This document shows, one piece after another, positions 1 through 7,554 of a stretch of 64,000 nucleotides of DNA. The DNA lies in contig NZ_JAODTZ010000016.1 of the NCBI RefSeq assembly GCF_025399795.1, positions 62,001 to 126,000 on the forward strand, written 5' to 3'. The DNA comes from Streptomyces rhizosphaerihabitans. GTDB taxonomy: Bacteria; Actinomycetota; Actinomycetes; Streptomycetales; Streptomycetaceae. Made by a program: the position numbers and the translations under genes. Within the stretch, counting starts at the first letter, position 1. The number at the start of each line of letters is the position of its first letter. The notes under the pieces were generated by a model that saw only the letters and a program-made list of their open reading frames with translations, was not told the origin of the DNA and made no database searches.

Positions 1-609
1 CTGATGGGCGACATAGGGTGCAGCGTGCACGACGGGGCGCCTCTGCGCGGAGCCCAGGACCTCATGACCTGGCTCGACACCCTCTTCGACGAGTTGCGTC
101 TCGACGGCGCGCACCTGTGCGGCCACTCCTACGGCGCCTGGATCGCCCTGAACTACGCGCTGCGCGCACCCCGGCGGATCGGCCGCCTCGCGTTGCTGGA
201 CCCCACCAACTGCTTCGCCGGCATGAGCGTCGGATATGTCCTGCGCGCACTGCCGATGCTGCTCGGACCCACCGCCGAACGCGTGGAGGCCTTCCACCGG
301 TGGGAAACGGGCCGTACCCCCGAGAATCCCGCCTGGCAGGCGTTCCTGGGAAGCACCGCCGGCGCCCGCCGGTCGAAGGTCGTCGCCATGCGACGCCCCA
401 GGCCGGAGGAGCTGAGGTCCTGCGCTGTTCCGGCCCTGGTACTCCTGGCCGGGCGCAGCCGCGCCCACAACGCGCGGAGGGCGGCCGCGGAGGCCCGCCG
501 GCTCATGCCAGGGGCGCGTGTCGACCTCCTTTCGAACGCCTCCCACCACTCCCTCCCCACGGAACAACCGGCCGAGCTCAACTCTCTGCTCACGCACTTC
601 CTGACCTGA
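1..609 (+). CDS. alpha/beta-fold hydrolase, 5' end cut by window edge
   Basis: The open frame runs off the left edge, and the first ATG at 4 is probably internal. The nucleophile elbow GHSYGAW lies about 42 residues after that ATG, whereas family members usually have 80-100 residues before it, so the N-terminal strands and oxyanion loop are outside the window. A catalytic-His-like motif (SHHSLPTEQP) is near the C-terminus. The usual acidic position is replaced by a GRSRAHN segment, so the acid residue is uncertain. Likely a cytoplasmic esterase or lyase-like hydrolase; the substrate cannot be inferred. The next gene starts 100 bp downstream on the same strand and is unrelated. Confidence 0.75.
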   Translation: MMGDIGCSVHDGAPLRGAQDLMTWLDTLFDELRLDGAHLCGHSYGAWIALNYALRAPRRIGRLALLDPTNCFAGMSVGYVLRALPMLLGPTAERVEAFHRWETGRTPENPAWQAFLGSTAGARRSKVVAMRRPRPEELRSCAVPALVLLAGRSRAHNARRAAAEARRLMPGARVDLLSNASHHSLPTEQPAELNSLLTHFLT

Positions 610-708
610 ACCGTCCAGCCGTCATCGGGCCGCCGGGCAGGGCCGCGCGGCCCGCCAGGCCGGAACGGGCCATTGTTTTGGACCTGTCGACCGGGGCAAC
701 CGGCCGTC

Positions 709-969
709 ATGGAGACGAACGACGGCACGGACGAAGTGATCGAGACCCAGGGGGACGAGCATCACGTCGTCCTCAGCGCCGATACCAACGGCGACGGAAG
801 GACCGACGTCTGGATGACCGACACCACAGGCGACGGCAAGGCCGATCTCTACCAGTTCGACACCACCGGTGACGGGGAGATCGACCTGACGATGGTCGAA
901 CGAGCCGACGAGCCGGGCGTCGACCGGGTCGTGGTCGAGGGCGACGGCGGCCACCCGATGGAGACCTGA
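709..969 (+). CDS. small acidic protein with three calcium-loop-like repeats
   Basis: This 86-residue acidic protein has three near-identical DTxGDGxxD motifs at residues 25-33, 38-46 and 51-59, an exact 13-residue period. Such DxDxDG loops bind calcium in dockerin, thrombospondin-3 and EF-hand-like proteins; here they are tandem without intervening EF-hand helices. I see no signal peptide, so it is predicted cytoplasmic unless exported by another route. ATG 709 was chosen over an in-frame TTG at 673 because the extra residues look non-coding. Calcium binding is inferred from motif only. Similar small proteins are known in streptomycetes without an assigned function. Confidence 0.7.
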   Translation: METNDGTDEVIETQGDEHHVVLSADTNGDGRTDVWMTDTTGDGKADLYQFDTTGDGEIDLTMVERADEPGVDRVVVEGDGGHPMET

Positions 970-1069
970 GCCTTCGTCACGGATTCCCGCCGCGTCGCGA
1001 AACCGGCCCTACCCCCCCGCTCCTCGATGCCCTCTGCGGGCACGCGCTGCCGGCCACGCGGCACCGGGC

Positions 1070-1294
1070 TTACGAGGTGCCCGTCAGCGGACGCAGTACG
1101 GTTGCGCCGGCACGCAGGATCGCGGACACGGGCGGTCCCACCCACCGGGTCAGTTCGCGCGGCAACGCCGGGTCCAGCTCGATCGTCACCCGGACGTATC
1201 GCGTGTGCAGCCGCGCGACCTTGGCATGGCGGGGCGCGGCGACATCCGGTTCCCGCTGCAGGGCGGCCCGGTAGGTGTCCTTGCGCTGATTCAC
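1070..1294 (-). CDS. ParA-associated small protein, possible ribbon-helix-helix DNA-binding partner
   Basis: This 74-residue basic protein starts at a GTG that overlaps the stop codon of the upstream ParA-like gene (overlap 1291-1294), so the two are almost certainly co-translated. The segment RVTIELDPALPRELTRWV resembles the beta strand and first helix of ribbon-helix-helix proteins such as ParG and CopG, which act as the DNA-binding partner of ParA ATPases on plasmids. The family assignment is inference from a short motif. The gene is shorter than the default ORF cut-off in its own frame and would be easy to miss. Confidence 0.55.
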   Translation of the reverse strand: MNQRKDTYRAALQREPDVAAPRHAKVARLHTRYVRVTIELDPALPRELTRWVGPPVSAILRAGATVLRPLTGTS

Positions 1295-1920
1295 ATCGTG
1301 TCCTGACGCTTGATGAGTTCGTCCGCGAGGTCCATGTACGCGGATCCCTTGACCTCGACCGGGCTGCCGAACGACTGGGAGTACAGGTCGAGTCGGGGAA
1401 TGTGGGTGGACAACACGTCGAAGCCGCGCTCGGTGAGCGCTTCGCGGGCGTCGGCGTCGGGACCGGTACGCGTGGCGTCGGGACGGTTCGTACGGTTCAG
1501 CAGTACGGCGGAGCGGGCCGGCCGGGCCCTCAGGGACTGCACGTCGCCCATCTCGCCGCCGATGGGTGCCATGCGGTCCAGTTCGATGGGGGACGGGGTC
1601 ACCGGCACGATCCACTCGCTCGCGTACCGCATGACGCTGCGGGCGATGTGGGCGTGGTCCTCCATCTGCGGGGCGTCGAACACCACGGCCTGCCGGTCAC
1701 CGAGGAAGTCGTTCACGCGCCGGTGCACGTCACCCACAGGAAGGGAGAACACGGGGAAGGGGAAGCCCCCCGCCAGTTCGCTCCAGCGCAGCGCCGATGA
1801 CGCGGGGTCGCTGTCCACCAACAGCGGTGAGAAGCCGGACTCGTGCAGTGCGTGAGCCAACCACACCGCGCTCGTCGTCTTGCCCACTCCGGGTTTCAGG
1901 TTCACAAAGGCATAGCTCAT
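1291..1920 (-). CDS. ParA-like partition ATPase
   Basis: This 209-residue protein has a deviant Walker A motif, KPGVGKTT at residues 9-16, with the signature lysine that defines ParA/MinD/Soj ATPases. A VDSDPA segment and a Walker B-like VVFDAPQ strand follow. ParA proteins hydrolyse ATP on nucleoid DNA to move plasmids, chromosomes or protein cargo. ATG 1920 was chosen because the P-loop then falls at the usual distance from the N-terminus; in-frame upstream residues look non-coding. It forms a two-gene unit with the small basic ORF downstream. No clear parS-like iterons were seen. It may be a plasmid-derived remnant or an orphan cargo-positioning ATPase. Confidence 0.8.
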   Translation of the reverse strand: MSYAFVNLKPGVGKTTSAVWLAHALHESGFSPLLVDSDPASSALRWSELAGGFPFPVFSLPVGDVHRRVNDFLGDRQAVVFDAPQMEDHAHIARSVMRYASEWIVPVTPSPIELDRMAPIGGEMGDVQSLRARPARSAVLLNRTNRPDATRTGPDADAREALTERGFDVLSTHIPRLDLYSQSFGSPVEVKGSAYMDLADELIKRQDTM

Positions 1921-2213
1921 CGACACAAGAGGCCACGCTAGTGACCGCGAGGGACCGACGGCCGTCCACGCGGGGTGTACCGTCCCGTCGTTCACCCCGC
2001 GGCGCCGGTGAATCATTCCAATGGACCAACGTGGTGTGCCCCCGCACAGGTCCACCCGGCCAACGCTGTGCACCAGCCTCCCGAAAGTGCCGCCCCCTGT
2101 ACGCGGGACTGTGCGGCTGATGCCATGCCCGGCATGTCTCCCGTATCTCCTTCAGCTCCGGTTCCGGGCGCACCGACAGGCCCACACGCACCAGCGGCAC
2201 CGGAGCGCCACCG

Positions 2214-3827
2214 GTGAGCGCCGGCGACGGAGAGTCGCTCGCCGTCGTGGTCTTCCTCGGCTTCGTCGCGGTGTCCCTGCTGCTGTGCGGGCTGGCGGCG
2301 GCCGACCTGGACGACCCCGAGCACTTCTACGCGGGCGGCAGCGCGGCCTTCGGCCCGGTCGGAGGCGGGCTGGCCATCGCCGGTGACTACATCTCCGCGG
2401 CCACCCTGCTCAGTACGACGGGCGCGGTCGCCCTCGACGGGGCGGACGGCATCCTCTTCGCGTGCGCCACCGTCGTCTCGCTCTACCTGGTCATGCGGAT
2501 CCTGGGTGAACCCCTGCGCCGCAAAGGGGTGTTCACCCTGGGTGACTTCCTTGCCGACCGGCTCGGCGCCCCCTCCGTACGCCGGGCCCTCGGCGTCGCC
2601 ACGCTCGTCGTCCTCGCCCCACTGCTCCTGGTGCAGCTCTCCACCGCCGGACGTATCACGGCGGCCATGTTCGGGCTCCCCGACGGCGCGCTCACCGGGT
2701 GCACCGTCGCCGGAGGAACCCTGATGGTCTGCTACGCCGCGTTCGGGGGGATGCGCGGCATCGGATACGTGCAGATCCTGAAGGTGGGTGTGGCACTCAC
2801 CGCCATGCTGCTACTCGCCGGGGTCGTCCTCGCCCGGTACGGATGGTCACCACCGGCCCTCTTCGACGCCGCCCGGGACCACTCCGGAGCGGGCGCCGGC
2901 TACGCGCGCCCCGGACTCCACTTCGGCCACTCCGTCGCCGGGCGTCTCGACCTGATCAGCTTCGAGGCCACCCTCCTGGTCGGGGCCGCCTGCCTGCCGC
3001 ACATCACCATGAGGCTGCACCCGGTCAGGGAGGCCCGCACCGCGCGGCGCGCCGTCGGCTGGGCGGTCGGTCCCGTCGCGTTGGTGTGCGCCGGGGTCGT
3101 GGTGGCGGGGCTCGGTGCCTGCGCCCTGATGGGCCGGGACCCGGTGCGGGCCGCCGACCCCGGGGGAGCGACCGCGCTGCTGATGGTGACGGGCGCGCTG
3201 GACCCGGTCGCCGGGGGCGCCCGGCACAGCATGCTGTTCGCGATCGTCGCCTGCGCCGTCTTCGCGACCACCCTCGCGGCCGTCGCGGGCATCACCCTGG
3301 CGGCCGCCTCCAGCCTCGCCCGCGACTTCGGCGGCCGGCCCGCCCACGGGAGCGGAGGCCGTTCGCCGACCGGAGAGATCCGCCGGGCGCGGCTGGGCAT
3401 CGTCCTGGTCGGCGCTGTCGCCGTCGTCGTGTCGGCGATGCTTGAGGACCGCGGCAGACTGACGCTGATCTCCTTGTCGTTCACCGTCGCGGCCTCGGTG
3501 CTGGCGCCGGTCCTGCTGTACGCGCTCTTCCTGCCCGGCCACTCCGCCACCGGCGTGCGCTGGACCGTCTACGGGACCCTTCCCCTCGTCGTGCTGCTGC
3601 TCACGGGATCCCCGGCGATGTCGGGCACCCCCTTCGCGGTCTTCCCGGACCACGACATCCGCTGGTTCCCGCTCCAGACCCCGGGGTTGATCACCATTCC
3701 GGCCGGCTTCCTCCTCGGGCTCGTCGGCCGCACTCGCCCCCGCGCTGCCCAGCACTCCTGGCAGGACAGGTCGGCAGGACCGGTTCCGGCCGGTCCGCGC
3801 GGATCCGCCCCTGCGAGACGTACCTGA
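2214..3827 (+). CDS. sodium:solute symporter, acetate/monocarboxylate type
   Basis: This 537-residue integral membrane protein has about 13 hydrophobic segments. The conserved early region AGDYISAATLLSTTGAVALDG and the following FTLGDFLADRL match the cation/acetate symporter branch (ActP/MctP-like) of the SSS family, which imports short-chain monocarboxylates with sodium. GTG 2214 fits the length of the family. Unlike many actP loci, no DUF485 partner gene lies immediately upstream; the 293 bp before it hold only out-of-frame shadows. A conserved motif for an exact substrate cannot be read, so acetate, pyruvate or propionate are all possible. Confidence 0.85.
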   Translation: MSAGDGESLAVVVFLGFVAVSLLLCGLAAADLDDPEHFYAGGSAAFGPVGGGLAIAGDYISAATLLSTTGAVALDGADGILFACATVVSLYLVMRILGEPLRRKGVFTLGDFLADRLGAPSVRRALGVATLVVLAPLLLVQLSTAGRITAAMFGLPDGALTGCTVAGGTLMVCYAAFGGMRGIGYVQILKVGVALTAMLLLAGVVLARYGWSPPALFDAARDHSGAGAGYARPGLHFGHSVAGRLDLISFEATLLVGAACLPHITMRLHPVREARTARRAVGWAVGPVALVCAGVVVAGLGACALMGRDPVRAADPGGATALLMVTGALDPVAGGARHSMLFAIVACAVFATTLAAVAGITLAAASSLARDFGGRPAHGSGGRSPTGEIRRARLGIVLVGAVAVVVSAMLEDRGRLTLISLSFTVAASVLAPVLLYALFLPGHSATGVRWTVYGTLPLVVLLLTGSPAMSGTPFAVFPDHDIRWFPLQTPGLITIPAGFLLGLVGRTRPRAAQHSWQDRSAGPVPAGPRGSAPARRT

Positions 3828-4013
3828 AGCCCTCGAAGAACCGGGGAGTTGCCACCCTCGGCACGAGCGGCGTCGGGGGCCTTCCGGTCCGTCCGGCGCC
3901 GCTGCGTGATCGCCGGGTTCGGGGAGAGGTGGTTTTGAAGCAGTTGTCGAGGTGACCTTCGGCGGAGGGCGCCGACGAACGCGTCCGCGGCGGCCCGGAA
4001 CAGACTGCGGTCG

Positions 4014-4505
4014 TCAACTCCGTTGTGCTTCACCGGGGTTGACGTTCCGCCCCGGCTCGACCAACTGGGCCAGATGGTCCAGGGCCATGCGTGTTCCGGT
4101 CTCGTTGTCGGCGGCGGGCACCGCGTCCGGCACCCCCTCGTGCACGATGACCACCTCAGTGCCGCCGTCCGCCTCGGTCAGCTCCGTCGTCATGGTCATC
4201 TCACCGCGGAGCCCGGGATCGGCCGTCTCGAACTCGACCACCTCGACCACCCGCTCGTCCGGGACGAGCTCCACGAAACGACCGTGGTACGTGTCGGTGT
4301 GCGCCTTCGACTTGCCGGTCGCGTTCGGCACGTCATAGGTGAGCGAGACCCGGAACGCGCCGCCTTCGCGGGCATCGAACTCGTGCACCTCGCTGCGCAT
4401 ACCGGTCGGCACCCGCCACTTCGCGACAGCGGTCGCGTCCAGCAGCGCCCGGTAGACCTCTGCTCGCGAGGCGTTCATCCGCCGTGAGACGCGCGTCGTA
4501 TACAC
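4014..4505 (-). CDS. SRPBCC (AHSA1-like) protein
   Basis: This 163-residue protein has the START/SRPBCC layout. The first strand and helix are VSRRMNASRAEVYRALLDATAVAKWRVP, followed by the antiparallel sheet with the FRVSLTY and MTMTTELTE strands, and a C-terminal helix ending MALDHLAQLVEPG. GTG 4505 was chosen because the first beta strand (YTTRVSRR) would be lost from the internal ATG. AHSA1-like proteins bind hydrophobic ligands or modulate partner proteins; they often pair with ArsR regulators, but none is adjacent here. The role is unknown. It sits alone between the convergent symporter and the divergent alginate lyase. Confidence 0.75.
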   Translation of the reverse strand: MYTTRVSRRMNASRAEVYRALLDATAVAKWRVPTGMRSEVHEFDAREGGAFRVSLTYDVPNATGKSKAHTDTYHGRFVELVPDERVVEVVEFETADPGLRGEMTMTTELTEADGGTEVVIVHEGVPDAVPAADNETGTRMALDHLAQLVEPGRNVNPGEAQRS

Positions 4506-4770
4506 GCCTTTCAGGCTACACAGCGCGGACGCTGACGGGGCTTCAGCCGGGGCGGGTCACGATCTCCGTGCCCGAGCGCAACCTCTTGACGGCCCTGGTT
4601 CAGACCTTTACCGTCACGACACACGGTGGTTCACAGGTGAACTCAATGTTCAGCCATGTGAACGTCGAGATCTTGTCAGAGGTAGCCCCATGCGGTAGCC
4701 CCATACCTCTGGAACGACTGGCGCAGTCCGCCCGACCTTCCCTCCCCCACGATCAGTGAAGGACGTCAAC

Positions 4771-5547
4771 ATGACCCGTTCCAGGCTTCTGACGACGGCC
4801 GTCGTCGCGGGCTTCGTCGCCGCGGTGACCGTCCTGGGCACGTCCAGCGCCGGTGCCGCCGACCCGAAGGTCGCGCCCGGCGGCAACTTCGACCTGTCCG
4901 TCTGGCAACTGCAGGAGCCCGTGGGCTCCCCGGGCTCGCCCACCACCATCTCCTCCGCCCGGCTGCAGGGGGCGAACGGGTACCAGGACGCGTACTTCTA
5001 CACCGACACCCGCGACGGCGCGATGACCTTCTGGGCGCCCGAGAAGGGGGTCACGACGCCGAACTCCTCCTACGCCCGCTCCGAACTGCGGGAGATGAAC
5101 CGCAGTGGCAGCGCGGCGGACTGGTCGCTCAGCGGCAGCCACCGGCTGAATGCGACGTTGCGCGTGGTGTCGGTGACGTCCAACGTGTGCGTCGGCCAGA
5201 TCCACCTCGGTTCCGGCGGATCGTCCACCAAACCGCTGGTGGAGCTGTACTACCGCTCCAGCGGCGACATCGTCCTCGGCACCGAGAACTCGCCCTCCGG
5301 CGGACAGACGTCCCACACCGTGGGGCATGTGGCGGTCGGCAAGACGTGGACCTACTCGATCGCCGTCTCCGGAGGCAACACCGTCGACCTGACCGTCAAC
5401 GGCAGCACCACGCACTACTCGATTCCGTCGTCGTTCTTCCCCTACAAGCAGTACTTCAAGGCCGGCTCGTACAACCAGTCGTCCTCGGACAGCACCACGA
5501 AGGGGGCGCGAGTCGCCTTCTACGGCCTGAACGTCTCGCACGGCTGA
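4771..5547 (+). CDS. secreted polysaccharide lyase family 7 (alginate lyase)
   Basis: This 258-residue protein has a Sec signal peptide (MTRSRLL, hydrophobic core, cleavage near SAGA-AD). All three PL7 signatures are present: RSELRE, QIH, and YFKAGSYNQ, which form the active-site cleft and carry the catalytic Gln, His, Tyr and Arg. PL7 enzymes cleave alginate or other polyuronates by beta-elimination. QIH rather than QVH in the central motif often accompanies preference for polyguluronate, though this is only indicative. ATG 4771 is preferred over GTG 4756 because GAAGGA at 4758-4763 is correctly spaced from it. It is followed by a strong hairpin terminator. Confidence 0.92.
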   Translation: MTRSRLLTTAVVAGFVAAVTVLGTSSAGAADPKVAPGGNFDLSVWQLQEPVGSPGSPTTISSARLQGANGYQDAYFYTDTRDGAMTFWAPEKGVTTPNSSYARSELREMNRSGSAADWSLSGSHRLNATLRVVSVTSNVCVGQIHLGSGGSSTKPLVELYYRSSGDIVLGTENSPSGGQTSHTVGHVAVGKTWTYSIAVSGGNTVDLTVNGSTTHYSIPSSFFPYKQYFKAGSYNQSSSDSTTKGARVAFYGLNVSHG

Positions 5548-5559
5548 CGGGTCGTCGTA

Positions 5560-5611
5560 CACGCGAGAGGGGTGAGTGCGGCGAAGGCGCCGCACTCACC
5601 CCTCTCGCGTG
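5560..5611. terminator. bidirectional hairpin terminator
   Basis: A perfect 24-bp inverted repeat (5560-5583 paired with 5588-5611) with the 4-base loop AAGG lies 12 bp after the alginate lyase stop and 10 bp before the stop of the convergent aldehyde dehydrogenase. The position and perfect pairing fit a shared terminator for both genes. No U-tract is needed for many streptomycete terminators. Confidence 0.85.
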
Positions 5612-5621
5612 GAACGCGTGC

Positions 5622-7061
5622 TCAGAGCGACGTCATCACGTGCTTGATCCGGGTGTAGTCCTCGAAGCCGTACGCGGAGAGGTCCTTGCCGTAGCCGGAC
5701 CGCTTGAACCCGCCGTGCGGCATCTCGGCGACGAGTGCCATGTGGGTGTTGATCCACACACAGCCGAAGTCGAGGTTCTTCGACATCCGCATCGCCCGCG
5801 CGTGGTCCTTGGTCCATACCGAGGAGGCCAGCGCGTAGTCGACGCCGTTGGCGTACGCGACGGCCTGGGCCTCGTCCGTGAACGACTGGACGGTCATGAC
5901 CGGGCCGAAGACCTCGTTCTGGATGATCTCGTCGTCCTGCTGGAGACCGGAGACCACGGTCGGGGCGTAGAAGTAGCCCTTGTCGCCGACCCGGTGACCG
6001 CCCGCCTCGACCTTCGCGTGCTCGGGCAGTCGCTCGACGAAGCCGCTGACCTGGGCGAGCTGGTTCGCGTTGTTGAGCGGCCCGTACAGCACGTCCTCGT
6101 CGTCCGGCTGCCCGGTCCTCGTCTCGGCCGCGGCCTTGGCGAGGGCGGCGACGAACTCGTCGTGGACGGACTCGTGGACCAGGACGCGGGTCGCGGCCGT
6201 GCAGTCCTGACCGGCGTTGAAGAAGCCGCCGACCACCAGGTCCTCGACCGCCTTCGCCAGGTCGGCGTCCTCGAAGACCACGGCCGGGGCCTTGCCGCCG
6301 AGCTCCAGGTGGACCCGCTTGACGTCCTTGGCCGCGCTCTGGGCGACCTGGATGCCGGCACGCACCGAACCGGTGATGGAGGCCATCGCCGGGGTCGGGT
6401 GCTCCACCATCAGGCGGCCGGTCTCGCGGTCGCCGCAGACCACGTTGAAGATGCCCCGGGGCAGGCCCAGCTCTTCCAGGACACCGCCGATGATCTCCGC
6501 GATCAGCACCGTGGAGGCCGGGGTGGTGTCCGAGGGCTTGAGGACCACCGTGTTGCCCGCCGCGAGGGCCGGGGCGAACTTCCACACGGCCATCAGCAGC
6601 GGGTAGTTCCACGGGGCGACCTGGGCGCACACACCGACCGGCTCGCGGCGGATGATCGAGGTCATTCCGTCCATGTACTCGCCGGCCGAGCGGCCCTCCA
6701 GCATCCGGGCCGCGCCCGCGAAGAAGCGGACCTGGTCGATCGCCGGGGCGAGTTCCTCGCTGAGGGTGAGGTGCAGCGGCTTGCCGGTGTCCCGGCTCTC
6801 CGCGGCGACCAGCTCCTCGGCCCGTGCCTCCATCGCGTCGGCGATCTTCAGCAGGGCGCGCTGCCGCACCGACGGTGTCGCGTCCCGCCAGACGGGGAAC
6901 GCAGCGGCCGCGGCGGCCATCGCCGCGTCGACATCGACCGCGCCCGAGAGCGGGGAGGTCGCGTAGACGTCACCGGTGGTGGGGTCCACCACATCGAGCG
7001 TCCGGCCGTCGGAGGCGTCCGCGAACGCACCGTCGATGTAGTTGCGGAACGTGCTGCTCAT
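5622..7061 (-). CDS. NAD(P)-dependent aldehyde dehydrogenase, aminobutyraldehyde/betaine type
   Basis: This 479-residue protein is full length for the ALDH superfamily. APWNYPLLMAVWKFAPALAAG is the conserved cofactor-side motif, SITGSVRAG replaces the usual FTGS loop, LELGGKAP carries the catalytic Glu and FNAGQDCTAATR carries the catalytic Cys. The sequence is close to gamma-aminobutyraldehyde dehydrogenases, which oxidise the aldehyde made from putrescine. ATG 7061 is preceded by a GGAGAG site. It is the third gene of a leftward set after an NCS1 permease and an NTF2-like gene, with a divergent PucR regulator, suggesting oxidation of an aldehyde from an imported nitrogen compound. The exact substrate is inferred. 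Confidence 0.88.
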   Translation of the reverse strand: MSSTFRNYIDGAFADASDGRTLDVVDPTTGDVYATSPLSGAVDVDAAMAAAAAAFPVWRDATPSVRQRALLKIADAMEARAEELVAAESRDTGKPLHLTLSEELAPAIDQVRFFAGAARMLEGRSAGEYMDGMTSIIRREPVGVCAQVAPWNYPLLMAVWKFAPALAAGNTVVLKPSDTTPASTVLIAEIIGGVLEELGLPRGIFNVVCGDRETGRLMVEHPTPAMASITGSVRAGIQVAQSAAKDVKRVHLELGGKAPAVVFEDADLAKAVEDLVVGGFFNAGQDCTAATRVLVHESVHDEFVAALAKAAAETRTGQPDDEDVLYGPLNNANQLAQVSGFVERLPEHAKVEAGGHRVGDKGYFYAPTVVSGLQQDDEIIQNEVFGPVMTVQSFTDEAQAVAYANGVDYALASSVWTKDHARAMRMSKNLDFGCVWINTHMALVAEMPHGGFKRSGYGKDLSAYGFEDYTRIKHVMTSL

Positions 7062-7078
7062 GGAAACGTCTCTCCTGG

Positions 7079-7480
7079 TCAGGCGGCGGTACGGGGGGAC
7101 AGGTGCTCGTGGACGGCGAGCCAGGTGCCGTCCTCGGAGCGGGCGAAGACGATGGTCTCCCGCTCGTGCACCGTCTCCTCGCCGGCGTTGGCGGCGACCT
7201 GGGTCTCCACGTCGTGGCTGAAGACAGCCGTGTCGCCGAAGGGCTGGATCAGCTGTGCGGACGAGGTGCAGCCGAGGACGCGGAAACCGTCCTGCTCGAC
7301 CCACTGCCGCCACAGGGCGCGGTACTCGGCCGTGGAGCCGAGACGCTGCGGCGTGGTGTGGAAGACGAACGTCGCGTCCGGGGCGAAGGCGCCGAAGTAG
7401 TCGTCGAGGCGGCCCTCGGCGAAGGCGGCGACGAGCGCGTCCGCGGCGGTCCGTACTTCCTGGGCGGTGGTGGTGCTCAT
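7079..7480 (-). CDS. NTF2-like (SnoaL/DUF4440-type) protein
   Basis: This 133-residue protein has the cone-shaped NTF2 fold pattern: an N-terminal helix (AADALVAAFAEGRLDDYFGAFAPDATF) followed by strands ending in the conserved W-VHEHLS segment. Family members are small cytoplasmic enzymes or ligand-binding proteins, including isomerases and hydratases. The gene lies 17 bp upstream of the aldehyde dehydrogenase in the same direction and has a good AGGAG site, so it is likely co-transcribed with it and may act on the same pathway intermediate. No catalytic residues can be assigned with confidence. Confidence 0.8.
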   Translation of the reverse strand: MSTTTAQEVRTAADALVAAFAEGRLDDYFGAFAPDATFVFHTTPQRLGSTAEYRALWRQWVEQDGFRVLGCTSSAQLIQPFGDTAVFSHDVETQVAANAGEETVHERETIVFARSEDGTWLAVHEHLSPRTAA

Positions 7481-7497
7481 GCGCGGCTCCTGGTCAG

Positions 7498-7526
7498 GGG
7501 CGCCCGGCGGTCAGGACCGGGCGCCC
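7498..7526 (-). terminator. intercistronic hairpin between permease and NTF2-like gene
   Basis: A perfect 10-bp inverted repeat (7498-7507 with 7517-7526, 9-base loop) follows the permease stop and precedes the NTF2-like start. All three genes point the same way, so it may be a partial terminator or mRNA-stabilising stem that lowers expression of the distal enzymes relative to the permease. Confidence 0.5.
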
Positions 7527-7554
7527 AGTCGGTGGTGTCGGTGGCGCCGAGGAC

